Assembly (NCBI RefSeq): GCF_002532535.1
Contig: NZ_NQWI01000007.1
Span: 1-64,000, forward strand
Length of the DNA: 64,000 nt
Source of the DNA: Candidatus Viridilinea mediisalina
GTDB taxonomy: Bacteria > Chloroflexota > Chloroflexia > Chloroflexales > Chloroflexaceae
Reading direction: 5' to 3'
Shown here: positions 24,982 through 33,677 of the stretch, in pieces
Layout: every line of letters starts with the position of its first letter
Position numbering within the stretch: position 1 is the stretch's first letter
Notes under the pieces: generated by a model
Databases searched by the model: none
What the model was told of the DNA's origin: nothing
Seen by the model: the letters and a program-made list of their open reading frames with translations, nothing else
Position numbers and translations under genes: made by a program

Positions 24982-26157
24982 ATGACATCAGCCAAGCAAC
25001 GTGGCATGACTGGGCGCTATGAAATTACCTGGGTTGGCGGCGAAAGTATCCAGTCATTCATCCCTAATCCATTACCTCCAGAACCGCCCCTAGCATTGGA
25101 TTCGCGTCGTCAGCAGTTGCTGGAACGAGCTACGCTGGCTCTGGGGCGATTGGACAGCGTAACGTTGCTGCTGCCCGATCCTGACCTCTTTCTTTACGCT
25201 TATGTGCGCCGCGAAGCGGTTTTATCTTCGCAAATCGAAGGCACTCAATCCACCCTCCAGCAGTTGTTGCTCTTTGAACTCGAGGAAGCAACCGGGGCGC
25301 CCTTTGACGAGGTGGTGGAAGTCTCGAATTATGTGGCAGCTCTCAATTATGGTCTCCAGCGTCTCAAAGCAGGTTTCCCGCTCTCTAATCGTCTATTGCG
25401 GGAAATGCATGGCATCTTGCTTTCTCGTGGGCGGGGTAGCGAACAGTCACCAGGCGAGTTCCGGCGAACCCAAAACTGGATTGGCGGTACCCGCCCAGGT
25501 AATGCGCTCTTCGTCCCCGCGCCACCGTCCCTTGTGGAAGTGTGCATGGCCGATTTGGAACGTTTTCTCCACGGGGAGAAAAATCCTTATCCTATTCTGA
25601 TTAAGGCTGCCCTAGCTCATGTGCAATTCGAGACCATCCATCCCTTTCTTGATGGAAACGGACGGATTGGACGTCTGCTCATTGCATTCCTGCTTCATCA
25701 CGATAAACTTCTGTCTCAACCACTACTGTATCTCAGCCTTTATTTCAAACAACATCGCTCCGAATACTATCGTTTGCTCGACCGAGTGCGCTTTGAGGGG
25801 GATTGGGAAGCCTGGTTGGATTTTTTCCTTGAAGGCGTAGAGCAAACGGCGATGAATGCTGTCGAAACGTCCCGCCGTCTGCTGACCCTGTTCCAGCAGG
25901 ATGAGCAGAACATTCGACAGCTACAGGGCAATGCTTCCGCTAAGTTACAGGTATTTCGTGTGCTTTGCGAACGCCCAGTGATGAACATACATCAGGTATG
26001 CGAACACACCGGGCTCTCTTTTCCCACTGTGGCGCGTGCTACGAAAACACTTGTAGATCTTGGCGTCGTGCGCGAAGTGACCAAGCAGCGCCGCAACCGC
26101 GTATTTGCGTATCAAGCCTATCTCGACATCCTGATTGAAGGAACGGAGATGCTTTGA
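24982..26157 (+). CDS. Fic family protein with N-terminal inhibitory helix (class II)
   Basis: Fic domain AMP-transferase of 391 aa. The catalytic loop HPFLDGNGRIGR is at 220-231 (HxFx[D/E]GNGRxxR). An N-terminal S82-S-Q-I-E86-G87 fits the [S/T]xxxE[G/N] inhibitory motif, whose glutamate blocks the ATP gamma-phosphate, so the enzyme is likely self-restrained. A winged-helix C-terminus (NIHQVCEHTGLSFPTVARA) suggests DNA binding. Such proteins AMPylate or de-AMPylate cellular targets; the target is unknown. It lies after a MITE and is followed by a strong hairpin. Confidence 0.9.
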   Translation: MTSAKQRGMTGRYEITWVGGESIQSFIPNPLPPEPPLALDSRRQQLLERATLALGRLDSVTLLLPDPDLFLYAYVRREAVLSSQIEGTQSTLQQLLLFELEEATGAPFDEVVEVSNYVAALNYGLQRLKAGFPLSNRLLREMHGILLSRGRGSEQSPGEFRRTQNWIGGTRPGNALFVPAPPSLVEVCMADLERFLHGEKNPYPILIKAALAHVQFETIHPFLDGNGRIGRLLIAFLLHHDKLLSQPLLYLSLYFKQHRSEYYRLLDRVRFEGDWEAWLDFFLEGVEQTAMNAVETSRRLLTLFQQDEQNIRQLQGNASAKLQVFRVLCERPVMNIHQVCEHTGLSFPTVARATKTLVDLGVVREVTKQRRNRVFAYQAYLDILIEGTEML

Positions 26158-26172
26158 GTATGAGTTTGACCA

Positions 26173-26213
26173 CATAAGGGTGTGAGGGAACTAGGTTCCC
26201 TCACACCCTTATG
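26173..26213. terminator. 19-bp perfect hairpin after the Fic gene
   Basis: CATAAGGGTGTGAGGGAAC and its exact inverse flank loop TAG, 16 bp past the stop codon. It may be a terminator although it lacks a T-run. The rest of the gap to 26585 holds GGGGGCCATGCCCCC-type hairpins and a MITE-like element. Confidence 0.55.
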
Positions 26214-26373
26214 TTGATCCGGCGCAGAGCAACTCCCCCTCTTATTAAACGATTCGGCGTTTTGCGTTAATAGCGGCTGCGGCTATTTAACGAAGTGAAA
26301 ATAAGGGGGCCATGCCCCCGCGCCCCCAGCAGGGGGATTCTGCGGGGGCCATGCCCCGCGCCCCTGCCAGTTC

Positions 26374-26548
26374 ATGGGCGGACAGAAAACGTGTACGTTG
26401 GCACGCAAAAACCTCATTGTAACGCCAAGAATCTCGCTGTCTTCGCCCCCTCTCCCACTTGTGGGAGAGGGGGAAGGGGGGTGAGGGCCAACCGGCGCAT
26501 CCCCATCAGGAATCTGTAGGCACCCGCACAAGAATTCTGTCCGCCCAT
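26374..26548. mobile_element. MITE-like element with 14-bp terminal inverted repeats
   Basis: ATGGGCGGACAGAA (26374-26387) and TTCTGTCCGCCCAT (26535-26548) are perfect inverted ends. The 175 bp between include CCCTCTCCCACTTGTGGGAGAG, a word that recurs at about 45.47-45.51 kb. It encodes no protein. Confidence 0.5.
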
Positions 26549-26585
26549 AAACCCCTGCCAGACGGGGCGACGAGCCTCGCCCACC

Positions 26586-28868
26586 CTACAAGTCAATCTC
26601 GCATGCCCCAGAGACGCAGGCCATCTCTTGGGCCGCGTTGGTCAGGTCTTGCTCTTCGTAGCGGTAGATCTTGGAGAAGTCTATGGGCGGGAAGTTGGCA
26701 ACCAGGCGCTCGTACTCTTCGCGGGTGATCTCGACGTAGGGCATGTTGTCGTATTTCGCATCGAAGGCGGGTAGGAACGACAGGCCACCAATCAGGTCGC
26801 GGTGTTCCCAAACCCACTTCATCAGGTCAATCACCTCGTCGGGCTGGTAGATAATCGTGCAACTGGGGTTGTGTTCCGTCCAGTAGGTCTTATTCTGCAA
26901 CCAGAATTCGCACTGGGCAATCGCCGAGCGCTCTTTGCGCGTGATCGCGTTGGCGGGCGAACGTACCGGGAAGTGGATGACCCAGGTGTTGGCGTTTTCA
27001 GCCGTCTGGCCATTTTCGGGCGACATCGGAACGCTGGCGTCGCGCAGGACTTTGAAGAGGGGCGAGTGGGCCGCGACGCGCACGTTGCGGATGTAGTAGG
27101 GGGCCCAACGCGCATGCAGGCCCGAAGCGCAGTCAATCAACTGCGACGAATTTCCGCTCGGTTTCACACATGTGATCGCCGCCGATTGGTTGATCCCCAA
27201 GGCCAACGCCGTCTGGCGGTTGGTCTCAATCGCCACCTGACGCAAACGCTCCTTCACCCCGGCATCTTGGGCGATGGGGCTATCCATCTGGCCAGTGATG
27301 TCCACCCCAAGCAGCCGCTCCTCCTCGCAGTTGCGCTGCCACTGCGGGCGCAACCCGGGAAAGTGGGTCGCCAAAGACTGAATCGTCCCAATGATCGTCG
27401 CCACCTCCACCTTCTCGCGCAGACTCTCGAACGTGTCGTCGCTGCGGGCGACGGCTGCCGAGAGGTTGCAAAGTTCCCAGGGACGGAGAACTATTTCACC
27501 GCAAGGATTGGTGCCAAACTCTGCACTTTGACGCCGGGCCGGTTTGAGCATCTTGGCCGCTTCGCGGTTGAAGATGCCTGGTTCGCCGCGCCCCGATTGT
27601 ACCATTTCGAGGAATTGGCTGATGAATTCGGCTTGGGTGCGCCCACTCGTGAGCCAGACGGCTGAGTTGTTGGCGTTCCAGCGTTGGCTGTTTTCGCGCT
27701 CGAAGTCGCCATATTTGCTCTGGAGCATCTCGTCGTCGTCATAGTCGAAGAGGGAAAGCATTGCGGTGCGCCTCACCCCTCCGCTGACGGCGGCGTTACC
27801 AACGGAACACATCATGTCGTGGGCATCAATGGGGCGTAGGAAGCTACCCTGGCGGGCGAGGATGCGCCCGCGCACGAAGTCGAGCATGATGCGGAGCGGT
27901 TCGGGGCCGGAGGCGCGCCCGCCTTTGGTGCGTAGGGGCGCACCGGCAGGGCGTAGCAGCGAGAGATCGAAGCGGATGTCATCACCCTCGAACCAGGTCT
28001 CGAGGCCAACCCGTAGAGCCTCGGCCCAGCCTTCGGCAGAATCTTCGACCACCATGGTGGGGGCCATACGTCCGCTTTGACGCCGAATGCGCGGAAAATT
28101 CTCGATGTAACCCCGCTCCACCGAGAAGCCAACGCCGCAGCCGCTCATCGAGATGATCAATGCCTCGACGAAGGAGTGGATACTTTCGACCGGCTGGTAG
28201 CTACAGTTGTAGATCGCAACCGAGTTGCGCCGGGCGGCTGGGCCGGCCATAGCGAGGAGGCGCATCGAGGGCATAGAGCGCATCTCAAGGATGGCGCCAC
28301 GCACACGCTCGTAGCTCTCGCGGGGCAAGCGGTCACCGGCAAGCTCGTGGAGGAAGGCGACCGAGCGATCCACCGTTTCGATCCAGGTCTCGCGTCGCCC
28401 CAGATCATAATTAAAGCGTGAGTATTTATCGAAGAACTGGAACTTCTGCAGGGCAGTGGGAAAAAACTGATCCGACGCCGCAAAGGCGCTACGCACCTCT
28501 TCGGGAATAGGACGTTCAACACGCTTCTTGGCGTGTTCGGCGCGGTAGAGAATGTAGTGCTTGGCAGCTTCAAATTCGCCTGCGGCAAGCAAGACCATCT
28601 CGACAATATCCTGCACACCTTCAACCGTCGGCGGGGTGCTCCCATGCTTCGCCGCAATAATGTTGACCACACGGCGGGTCAGGTCTTCAACCGGCGCATA
28701 GGGCGTGCGGTTGAGGGTCGCGAAGCATTTGCGTAGCGCATTGCTGATCCGTTCAGCATCGAATGTAACGACGCGACCATCACGCTTCACAATTGAAGCG
28801 GGCATGTTCATGCCCGCTTCGTCCAACGCTTGGTAGACGCCGTTGGCTATCTCTTTGTTGGCGCTCAT
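26586..28868 (-). CDS. nrdJ: adenosylcobalamin-dependent ribonucleoside-triphosphate reductase (class II)
   Basis: Class II ribonucleotide reductase of 760 aa making deoxynucleotides without oxygen or a second subunit. An ATP-cone lies near residues 25-115 (IVKRDGRVVTFD). The catalytic barrel has YNCSY, SGCGVGFSVE and NPCGEI, whose N-C-E are the active-site residues in Lactobacillus leichmannii RTPR. The C-terminal redox pair is CVSGAC near the end (Cx4C). The length and single-chain form fit the monomeric RTPR group. ATG 28868 has AAGGGA upstream; the longer open frame runs through repeat DNA. No cobalamin riboswitch was recognised upstream. Confidence 0.92.
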   Translation of the reverse strand: MSANKEIANGVYQALDEAGMNMPASIVKRDGRVVTFDAERISNALRKCFATLNRTPYAPVEDLTRRVVNIIAAKHGSTPPTVEGVQDIVEMVLLAAGEFEAAKHYILYRAEHAKKRVERPIPEEVRSAFAASDQFFPTALQKFQFFDKYSRFNYDLGRRETWIETVDRSVAFLHELAGDRLPRESYERVRGAILEMRSMPSMRLLAMAGPAARRNSVAIYNCSYQPVESIHSFVEALIISMSGCGVGFSVERGYIENFPRIRRQSGRMAPTMVVEDSAEGWAEALRVGLETWFEGDDIRFDLSLLRPAGAPLRTKGGRASGPEPLRIMLDFVRGRILARQGSFLRPIDAHDMMCSVGNAAVSGGVRRTAMLSLFDYDDDEMLQSKYGDFERENSQRWNANNSAVWLTSGRTQAEFISQFLEMVQSGRGEPGIFNREAAKMLKPARRQSAEFGTNPCGEIVLRPWELCNLSAAVARSDDTFESLREKVEVATIIGTIQSLATHFPGLRPQWQRNCEEERLLGVDITGQMDSPIAQDAGVKERLRQVAIETNRQTALALGINQSAAITCVKPSGNSSQLIDCASGLHARWAPYYIRNVRVAAHSPLFKVLRDASVPMSPENGQTAENANTWVIHFPVRSPANAITRKERSAIAQCEFWLQNKTYWTEHNPSCTIIYQPDEVIDLMKWVWEHRDLIGGLSFLPAFDAKYDNMPYVEITREEYERLVANFPPIDFSKIYRYEEQDLTNAAQEMACVSGACEIDL

Positions 28869-29190
28869 TGAGTCCCTTTCAGAATCGTTCAAGTCAAATG
28901 CTGGACAGGGGGGCTTGGGGCGTAGCCCCATGTGCATGACGTTAAGCCCCCGGCGGGGGGGTGAGGGCGGCGAAGCCGCCCCCAAGAAGACTCTTGTTGT
29001 TGCGCTGTGGCGGCGAAGCCGCCAAAGCGCAACAACAAGAGGGTTTGGGGCGTAGCCTCAACAACTGTGAAGCAGCCCTTACGCTGGCGGCGAAGCCACC
29101 AAAACACTACATATGGTACAAAATACTTATGTTTACCACTATATATAGAACCTGTCCGAGTACGAACTATACCACGCCCCCAGAGGTCTG
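28869..29190. repeat. palindrome-filled gap between two minus-strand genes
   Basis: It contains a perfect long hairpin (about 28991-29041; arms CTCTTGTTGTTGCGCT and inverse, GGCGGCGAAGCCGCC core) and further GGCGGCGAAGCC words. No open frame with support was seen. Confidence 0.55.
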
Positions 29191-31050
29191 TCAAAGCATG
29201 GAGGGCAGGCTTGCCCGTGGCTCGCTGCTGCCTGTGGCTGGGTTGGGCTGGATTTGGCGCTCGATGTACTCCAAGGATTGGTGGCGAAAGTAGGTGTTGT
29301 ACAGTTCCGCATAGTGCCCGCTGCGCTGCATGAGGTCGCTGTGGTTGCCCGCTTCGATGATGCGGCCTTGACGTAGCACAATGATGCGGTTGGCATGGCG
29401 CACGGTGCTGAGCCGGTGGGCAATCACAATGGCTGTGCGTTTGGCTAGTACGGTATCCAAGCCCTCCTGAATCAACGCCTCGGTCAGTGGGTCTACACTG
29501 GCGGTCGCTTCATCCAAGATGACAATCGCGGGGTCTTGCAGCAGCACGCGGGCGAGGGCGACGAGTTGACGTTGGCCCATTGAGAGGTTGCTGCCCCGTT
29601 CGCCCACTTCGCTCGCCAGGCCCTGCGGCAGCCCGCTAAGCCAGTCGCCGTTGCCGATGTGGGCGGCGGCAGCGTATACCTCGGCGTCGCTCGCTTCGGG
29701 CTTGCCGTAGCGAATATTCTCGCACACCGTACCGTCGAAGAGGAAGGGCGTCTGGGTGACAATGCCGAGCCGAGCGCGGTAGGCGCGCAGGTCGAGCGCC
29801 CGAATGTCTACCCCGTCAATCGTCAACTCCCCGCTCTGGAACTCGTAGAAGCGGGCGACCAGTTTGGCAATGCTGCTTTTGCCCGATCCGGTGTGGCCCA
29901 CCAGGGCAATCACTTCGCCGGGGGCGATGCTGAGATTGAAGTTCTGCAGTACCGGCTCGTCCTCCTTGTAGCCAAAGGTCACGTCGTTGAAGACAATCGC
30001 TCCACCCAGCGTTGGTAGTTGCTGCTGATCATGTTGCACTACGCGGGGCTCGGCATCAATCAGGGCAAAGACGCGCTCGCCCGCAGCGAGGCCAAGCTGA
30101 AATTGGCTCCAGAAGGAGGCAATGCTGGTTAGTGGGAACCAGAAGGCTTGCAGCCCTTGGATGAAGAGGAACCATGTGCCCGGGGTGATTTCGCCGCCGC
30201 GCACGCCTAGACCACCGACATAGACGAGGGTCGCTGTGCCGATGCCTGCCAGTAGGTTGAGTACCGGAAAGATGGTGCCAAAGACGTAACGCATCCGCAT
30301 GTTAACGCGGCGACTCTGGCTGTTGACTGCCAAGAATTCGTTGTAGATGTTTGGCTCTTGGCGGAAGGTTTTGGCTACCCCAATGCCATTGATCGTCTCG
30401 CTGATATGGGCGCTCACCTCGGCGTTCATCCGCCGCGAGGCGGTGATGGTCTTGCGCGCAATCTGACGAAAGCCTAGGGCTGTCCCAATGATCAAGGGGG
30501 CCAAGAACAGCAGAATCCCAGTCAGCATCAGGTTGATGGTGGCCAAGTAGCCCACAATGAAGACAATCAGCAACAGGCGGCTGATAAATTCCATGGTCAG
30601 GGTCATGACCTGGGTGAAGGCGGCGCTATCGGAGTTGACGCGGCTGACAATTTTGCCACTGGCAAACTCGTCGTAGAAGGAGAGATCGTGGCGTAACACG
30701 GCCTCTACCGCGTCTTCGCGCAGCTTGAGGACGACATCGCCTACCGCTTGGGCCGAGAGGGTCTGGCGGATGAGGTTGAAGACCCACGAGGATACGCCGA
30801 GGGCCGCGAGGATGCATGCCAGCGTGATGACCAATTGGGTCGAGGGGTCGGCCCCGATCCAGTCGAGGCTGTGGGCAATGAAGATCGGAATGCCCGCATC
30901 GAGGGCGGCGGTGGCTGTAACCATCAGGGCAGCAATGAGCATCTTGCCACTCTGCGGGCGAAAATAGCCCAGAATGCGCCGCACCAGCGCACCATCGCTA
31001 TATTTACGGTCGTATGCTTCGGCGTCAAGGCCGTCGAGAATAAAACCCAT
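29191..31050 (-). CDS. ABC exporter half-transporter (fused TMD-NBD), subunit 2
   Basis: A 619-aa type IV ABC exporter. Six membrane helices occupy about residues 30-320 and the nucleotide-binding domain the rest. Walker A is GHTGSGKSS, the signature is LSMGQRQL, Walker B is ILDEATASVD and the switch His is in IAHRLSTV. The Walker B ends in D-E (catalytic Glu kept). ATG 31050 is chosen by conserved start (MGFILDGLDAEAYD); the upstream extension is repeat DNA. It follows a second exporter gene on the same strand, so the two probably form a heterodimer exporting a lipid, peptide or drug. Confidence 0.88.
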   Translation of the reverse strand: MGFILDGLDAEAYDRKYSDGALVRRILGYFRPQSGKMLIAALMVTATAALDAGIPIFIAHSLDWIGADPSTQLVITLACILAALGVSSWVFNLIRQTLSAQAVGDVVLKLREDAVEAVLRHDLSFYDEFASGKIVSRVNSDSAAFTQVMTLTMEFISRLLLIVFIVGYLATINLMLTGILLFLAPLIIGTALGFRQIARKTITASRRMNAEVSAHISETINGIGVAKTFRQEPNIYNEFLAVNSQSRRVNMRMRYVFGTIFPVLNLLAGIGTATLVYVGGLGVRGGEITPGTWFLFIQGLQAFWFPLTSIASFWSQFQLGLAAGERVFALIDAEPRVVQHDQQQLPTLGGAIVFNDVTFGYKEDEPVLQNFNLSIAPGEVIALVGHTGSGKSSIAKLVARFYEFQSGELTIDGVDIRALDLRAYRARLGIVTQTPFLFDGTVCENIRYGKPEASDAEVYAAAAHIGNGDWLSGLPQGLASEVGERGSNLSMGQRQLVALARVLLQDPAIVILDEATASVDPLTEALIQEGLDTVLAKRTAIVIAHRLSTVRHANRIIVLRQGRIIEAGNHSDLMQRSGHYAELYNTYFRHQSLEYIERQIQPNPATGSSEPRASLPSML

Positions 31051-31120
31051 AGGGGATGTGTTCCTTGATTCGGTATGTGCGGGCGGCGAAGCCGCCCGCA
31101 CATACCAGCAAAAGGGGATA

Positions 31121-31247
31121 TTAGAGGCTGTCTGAAAAGTCTATGAACTGGCGTTGGAGTGCCGGCTTTAGCCGGCTAAAGCCGGCACTCCAGCGTGTGC
31201 CACATCGTGTGGAACGACACTGAAGCCCTTTTCAGACAGCTTCTTAG
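31121..31247. repeat. MITE with GGCTGTCTGAAAAG ends, copy 2
   Basis: About 127 bp from TTAGAGGCTGTCTGAAAAG to TTCAGACAGCTTCTTAG, with the GCCGGCTTTAGCCGGC middle. It separates the two exporter genes. A run of CTACCTACTAC words follows up to 31285. Confidence 0.75.
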
Positions 31248-31285
31248 CGATAGCTACCTACTACCTACTACCTACTACCTACTAC

Positions 31286-33205
31286 CTACTGCCTACTGCC
31301 TACTTCCTGCACAACCTCTGGCTCATACCGCGCAAAGATGCGCTGGTAGAGCGCACAGCTCTGCAAGAGCTCTTCGTGGGTACCGGCGGCAACCAGGTGA
31401 CCGCCGTCGAGCACGATGATCTGGTCGGCCCAGCGGATTTGCGAGAGGCGGTGGGTGATCAGAAGGACGGTGCGCCCCTCTTGGGCTTTGCGGATGGCCT
31501 GCTGAATCTGGTCTTCGGTGGCGCTATCAATTGCACTGGTAGAATCGTCGAGAATGAGGATGCGCGGGTCGCTCAGGAAGGCGCGGGCGAGGGCGATGCG
31601 TTGGCGTTGCCCCCCAGAGAGGGTGACGCCCCGTTCGCCCACGACGGTGGCATAGCCGTCGGGTAGGGCGCTGATGAAGGCGTGAGCTTGGGCGGCCTGC
31701 GCTGCCGCTTCGATCTGCGCCTGGGTCGCGTTGGGTGCGCCGAAGGCGATGTTTTCGGCGAGGCTGCGCGAGAAGAGAAAGATGTCCTGTTCGATCTTGC
31801 CGATCTGTGAGCGCAAGCCATCGAGGCTCCAGTCGCGCACGTCTATGCCGTCGAGCAGCACGCGCCCGGAGGTGGCCTCGTAGGTGCGGTTGACCAGTTG
31901 GGTGAGGGCGCTCTTGCCGCTGCCGGTCTGACCCACGATGGCGACGGTCTGCCCAGCGGCGATCTGGAAGCTGATGTTGTGCAGAATGGCGGTGGGTGGT
32001 GCAACACTGCTTGTTGTTCCGTGGGGGCCGTTGGTGCCTTGAGCGGCCTGGAGTGGCACCTGTCCGGCATCCTGCTGCGCCTGCTCTGCCGTCGCCATAT
32101 GCTGAGGGGCATCCTCCACATGCTCGGCGGGGTAGGCGAACGAGACATTCTCGAAGCGGATTTCGCCGTGCAGCGGGGCGCGGTGGCCCTGCCGGTTCTC
32201 GTCGAGGTCGGTTTCGGCCTGAATGATGCGGAAGATGCGGCGGGCACTGGCGATCCCGGCTTGGATGACCGAGAAGGCGAAGATGGAGATGAAGGTGGGG
32301 AAGCGCAGGACGTTGACGAGGCCCATGACGGCGATGACCTGGCCGACGCTGATGGTGCCTTGGCTGTAGAGCCACATGGCGTGGAGGAAGGTGAGGCCAA
32401 CGGTGATGCCGTAGATCAGTAGGGGCAGGTAGCGTGCTTCGATGTAGCCCTGGCGCACAAAGAAGTCGCGGAAGAGGCGGGCGTTGCGTCGGTATTTGGC
32501 ATGCTCGAAGGGCTCACGCGCACTGGCCTTGACCACCTCGATGCCCGAGACGGTCTCTTTGAGGCTGGCGTTCATGCGCCCGTACTGCTCGCGTTGGGCC
32601 GTGATGACAGGATCGAGACGGCGGAGGTAGCGTCGGGCGGTGATGATGTAGAGTACCACGAAGATAATCGGTACGAACAAAAGCTCTACATGGGTAAGCC
32701 CGATGAAGGTAAGGGGCACCACAATCCCGATCACCGTCTCGGAGGCGAGCAGCCCACCAGGGACAATCATATTGGCAAGGGCATTGGTATCATCGGTAGC
32801 GCGAGCCATAATATCGCCGGAGCGCTGACGGTCGTGGAAGGTCTTACTCTTACCCAAGAGGCTCTCATAGAGTTCTTGGCGCGCATCGGCCTCAAAGCGC
32901 GCCGCGAGCGTCTCGGCAGAGATGATACCGAGTAGTGAAGAGAAGGCATCGCCCACAAAGACGGCAAAGACGAGCAGCGCGACAATCAGCAGGCCGTTGG
33001 GCGCACTGGGGCTAATAATCTCATCGGCGGCGCGCCCAATCAGCACCTGTGAGCCAGCGTAACAGGCCCAAGCGGCGAAAAAGCAGAGATAGAAGCCGAG
33101 CAAGAGACGCCAATAGCGCAGGAGATGCGAACGAATCCACCCCCCCAAACTACGTTGATCATATTGATAGGCACCTGCTATCGAGAATTCACTACGAAGG
33201 GCCAA
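31286..33205 (-). CDS. ABC exporter half-transporter (fused TMD-NBD), subunit 1
   Basis: A 639-aa type IV ABC exporter half. Walker A is GQTGSGKSA, the signature is LSGGQRQR, Walker B is ILDDSTSAID (catalytic Glu replaced by Asp) and the switch His is in ITHRLSQI. Loss of the Glu at one site is usual in heterodimeric exporters, which supports pairing with the following gene. Between the first NBD strand (VSFAYPAEH) and LHNISFQI lies an unusual insertion of about 45 residues rich in Gln, Ala and Thr. The start is TTG 33205 with AAGGAG about 9 nt upstream. Confidence 0.88.
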   Translation of the reverse strand: MALRSEFSIAGAYQYDQRSLGGWIRSHLLRYWRLLLGFYLCFFAAWACYAGSQVLIGRAADEIISPSAPNGLLIVALLVFAVFVGDAFSSLLGIISAETLAARFEADARQELYESLLGKSKTFHDRQRSGDIMARATDDTNALANMIVPGGLLASETVIGIVVPLTFIGLTHVELLFVPIIFVVLYIITARRYLRRLDPVITAQREQYGRMNASLKETVSGIEVVKASAREPFEHAKYRRNARLFRDFFVRQGYIEARYLPLLIYGITVGLTFLHAMWLYSQGTISVGQVIAVMGLVNVLRFPTFISIFAFSVIQAGIASARRIFRIIQAETDLDENRQGHRAPLHGEIRFENVSFAYPAEHVEDAPQHMATAEQAQQDAGQVPLQAAQGTNGPHGTTSSVAPPTAILHNISFQIAAGQTVAIVGQTGSGKSALTQLVNRTYEATSGRVLLDGIDVRDWSLDGLRSQIGKIEQDIFLFSRSLAENIAFGAPNATQAQIEAAAQAAQAHAFISALPDGYATVVGERGVTLSGGQRQRIALARAFLSDPRILILDDSTSAIDSATEDQIQQAIRKAQEGRTVLLITHRLSQIRWADQIIVLDGGHLVAAGTHEELLQSCALYQRIFARYEPEVVQEVGSRQ

Positions 33206-33387
33206 GGGGTACGCTCCTTGTAAGGATATAGAAACAAGGAAATAGGAAATAGGCTTGTGGGGTCAAGCATTAGGGTAGCACACTTGCGCGGCTTTTGCCA
33301 TCAGACTTTAGGCGGAGTAGAACCCCCGGCGGGGGTTTGGGGGAGGCGCGGTGGCTTCGACAGGCTCAGCCACCGCGCCACCGCGCC

Positions 33388-33430
33388 TTTTGTTCCGTTG
33401 TGGCGGCTGCGCCGCCACAACGGAACAAAA
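33388..33430. repeat. 20-bp perfect palindrome with GGCGGC core
   Basis: Arms 33388-33407 and 33411-33430, loop TGC. It has the same design as 21872-21914 but different outer arms. Confidence 0.6.
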
Positions 33431-33436
33431 AAACTA

Positions 33437-33582
33437 GTTAGCGCGAAAAAGCCTTGGGTTGGCAGGCGACCTCGCGGTGGCTTCGACAGGCTCAGCCACC
33501 GCGCCGCTGGCTCGGTGGTTGAGCCTGTCGAAGCCAGCTTGTCGAAGCCAAGCGGCGCGGCCCAGAGCTTTTTCGCGCTAAC
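33437..33582. repeat. GTTAGCGCG-ended palindromic element, copy 2
   Basis: 146 bp with perfect 16-bp inverted ends GTTAGCGCGAAAAAGC / GCTTTTTCGCGCTAAC. The inside has CTTCGACAGGCTCAGCCACC and its inverse. The remainder of the 33206-33677 gap shows only more inverted words. Confidence 0.7.
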
Positions 33583-33677
33583 AAAAACCCCAACAGCGGG
33601 TTGGAGGGCGGCAGCCCTAAACGTTAGCCCAGCCCCAAGCACAGGTTAGGCCATGGGCATGCTATGATGGAACCGAT

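Noticed and set aside
28869-29190. Cobalamin riboswitch before nrdJ
   Set aside because: Only palindromic repeats were seen; no B12-box-like word (GCCACTG) was found in the right place.
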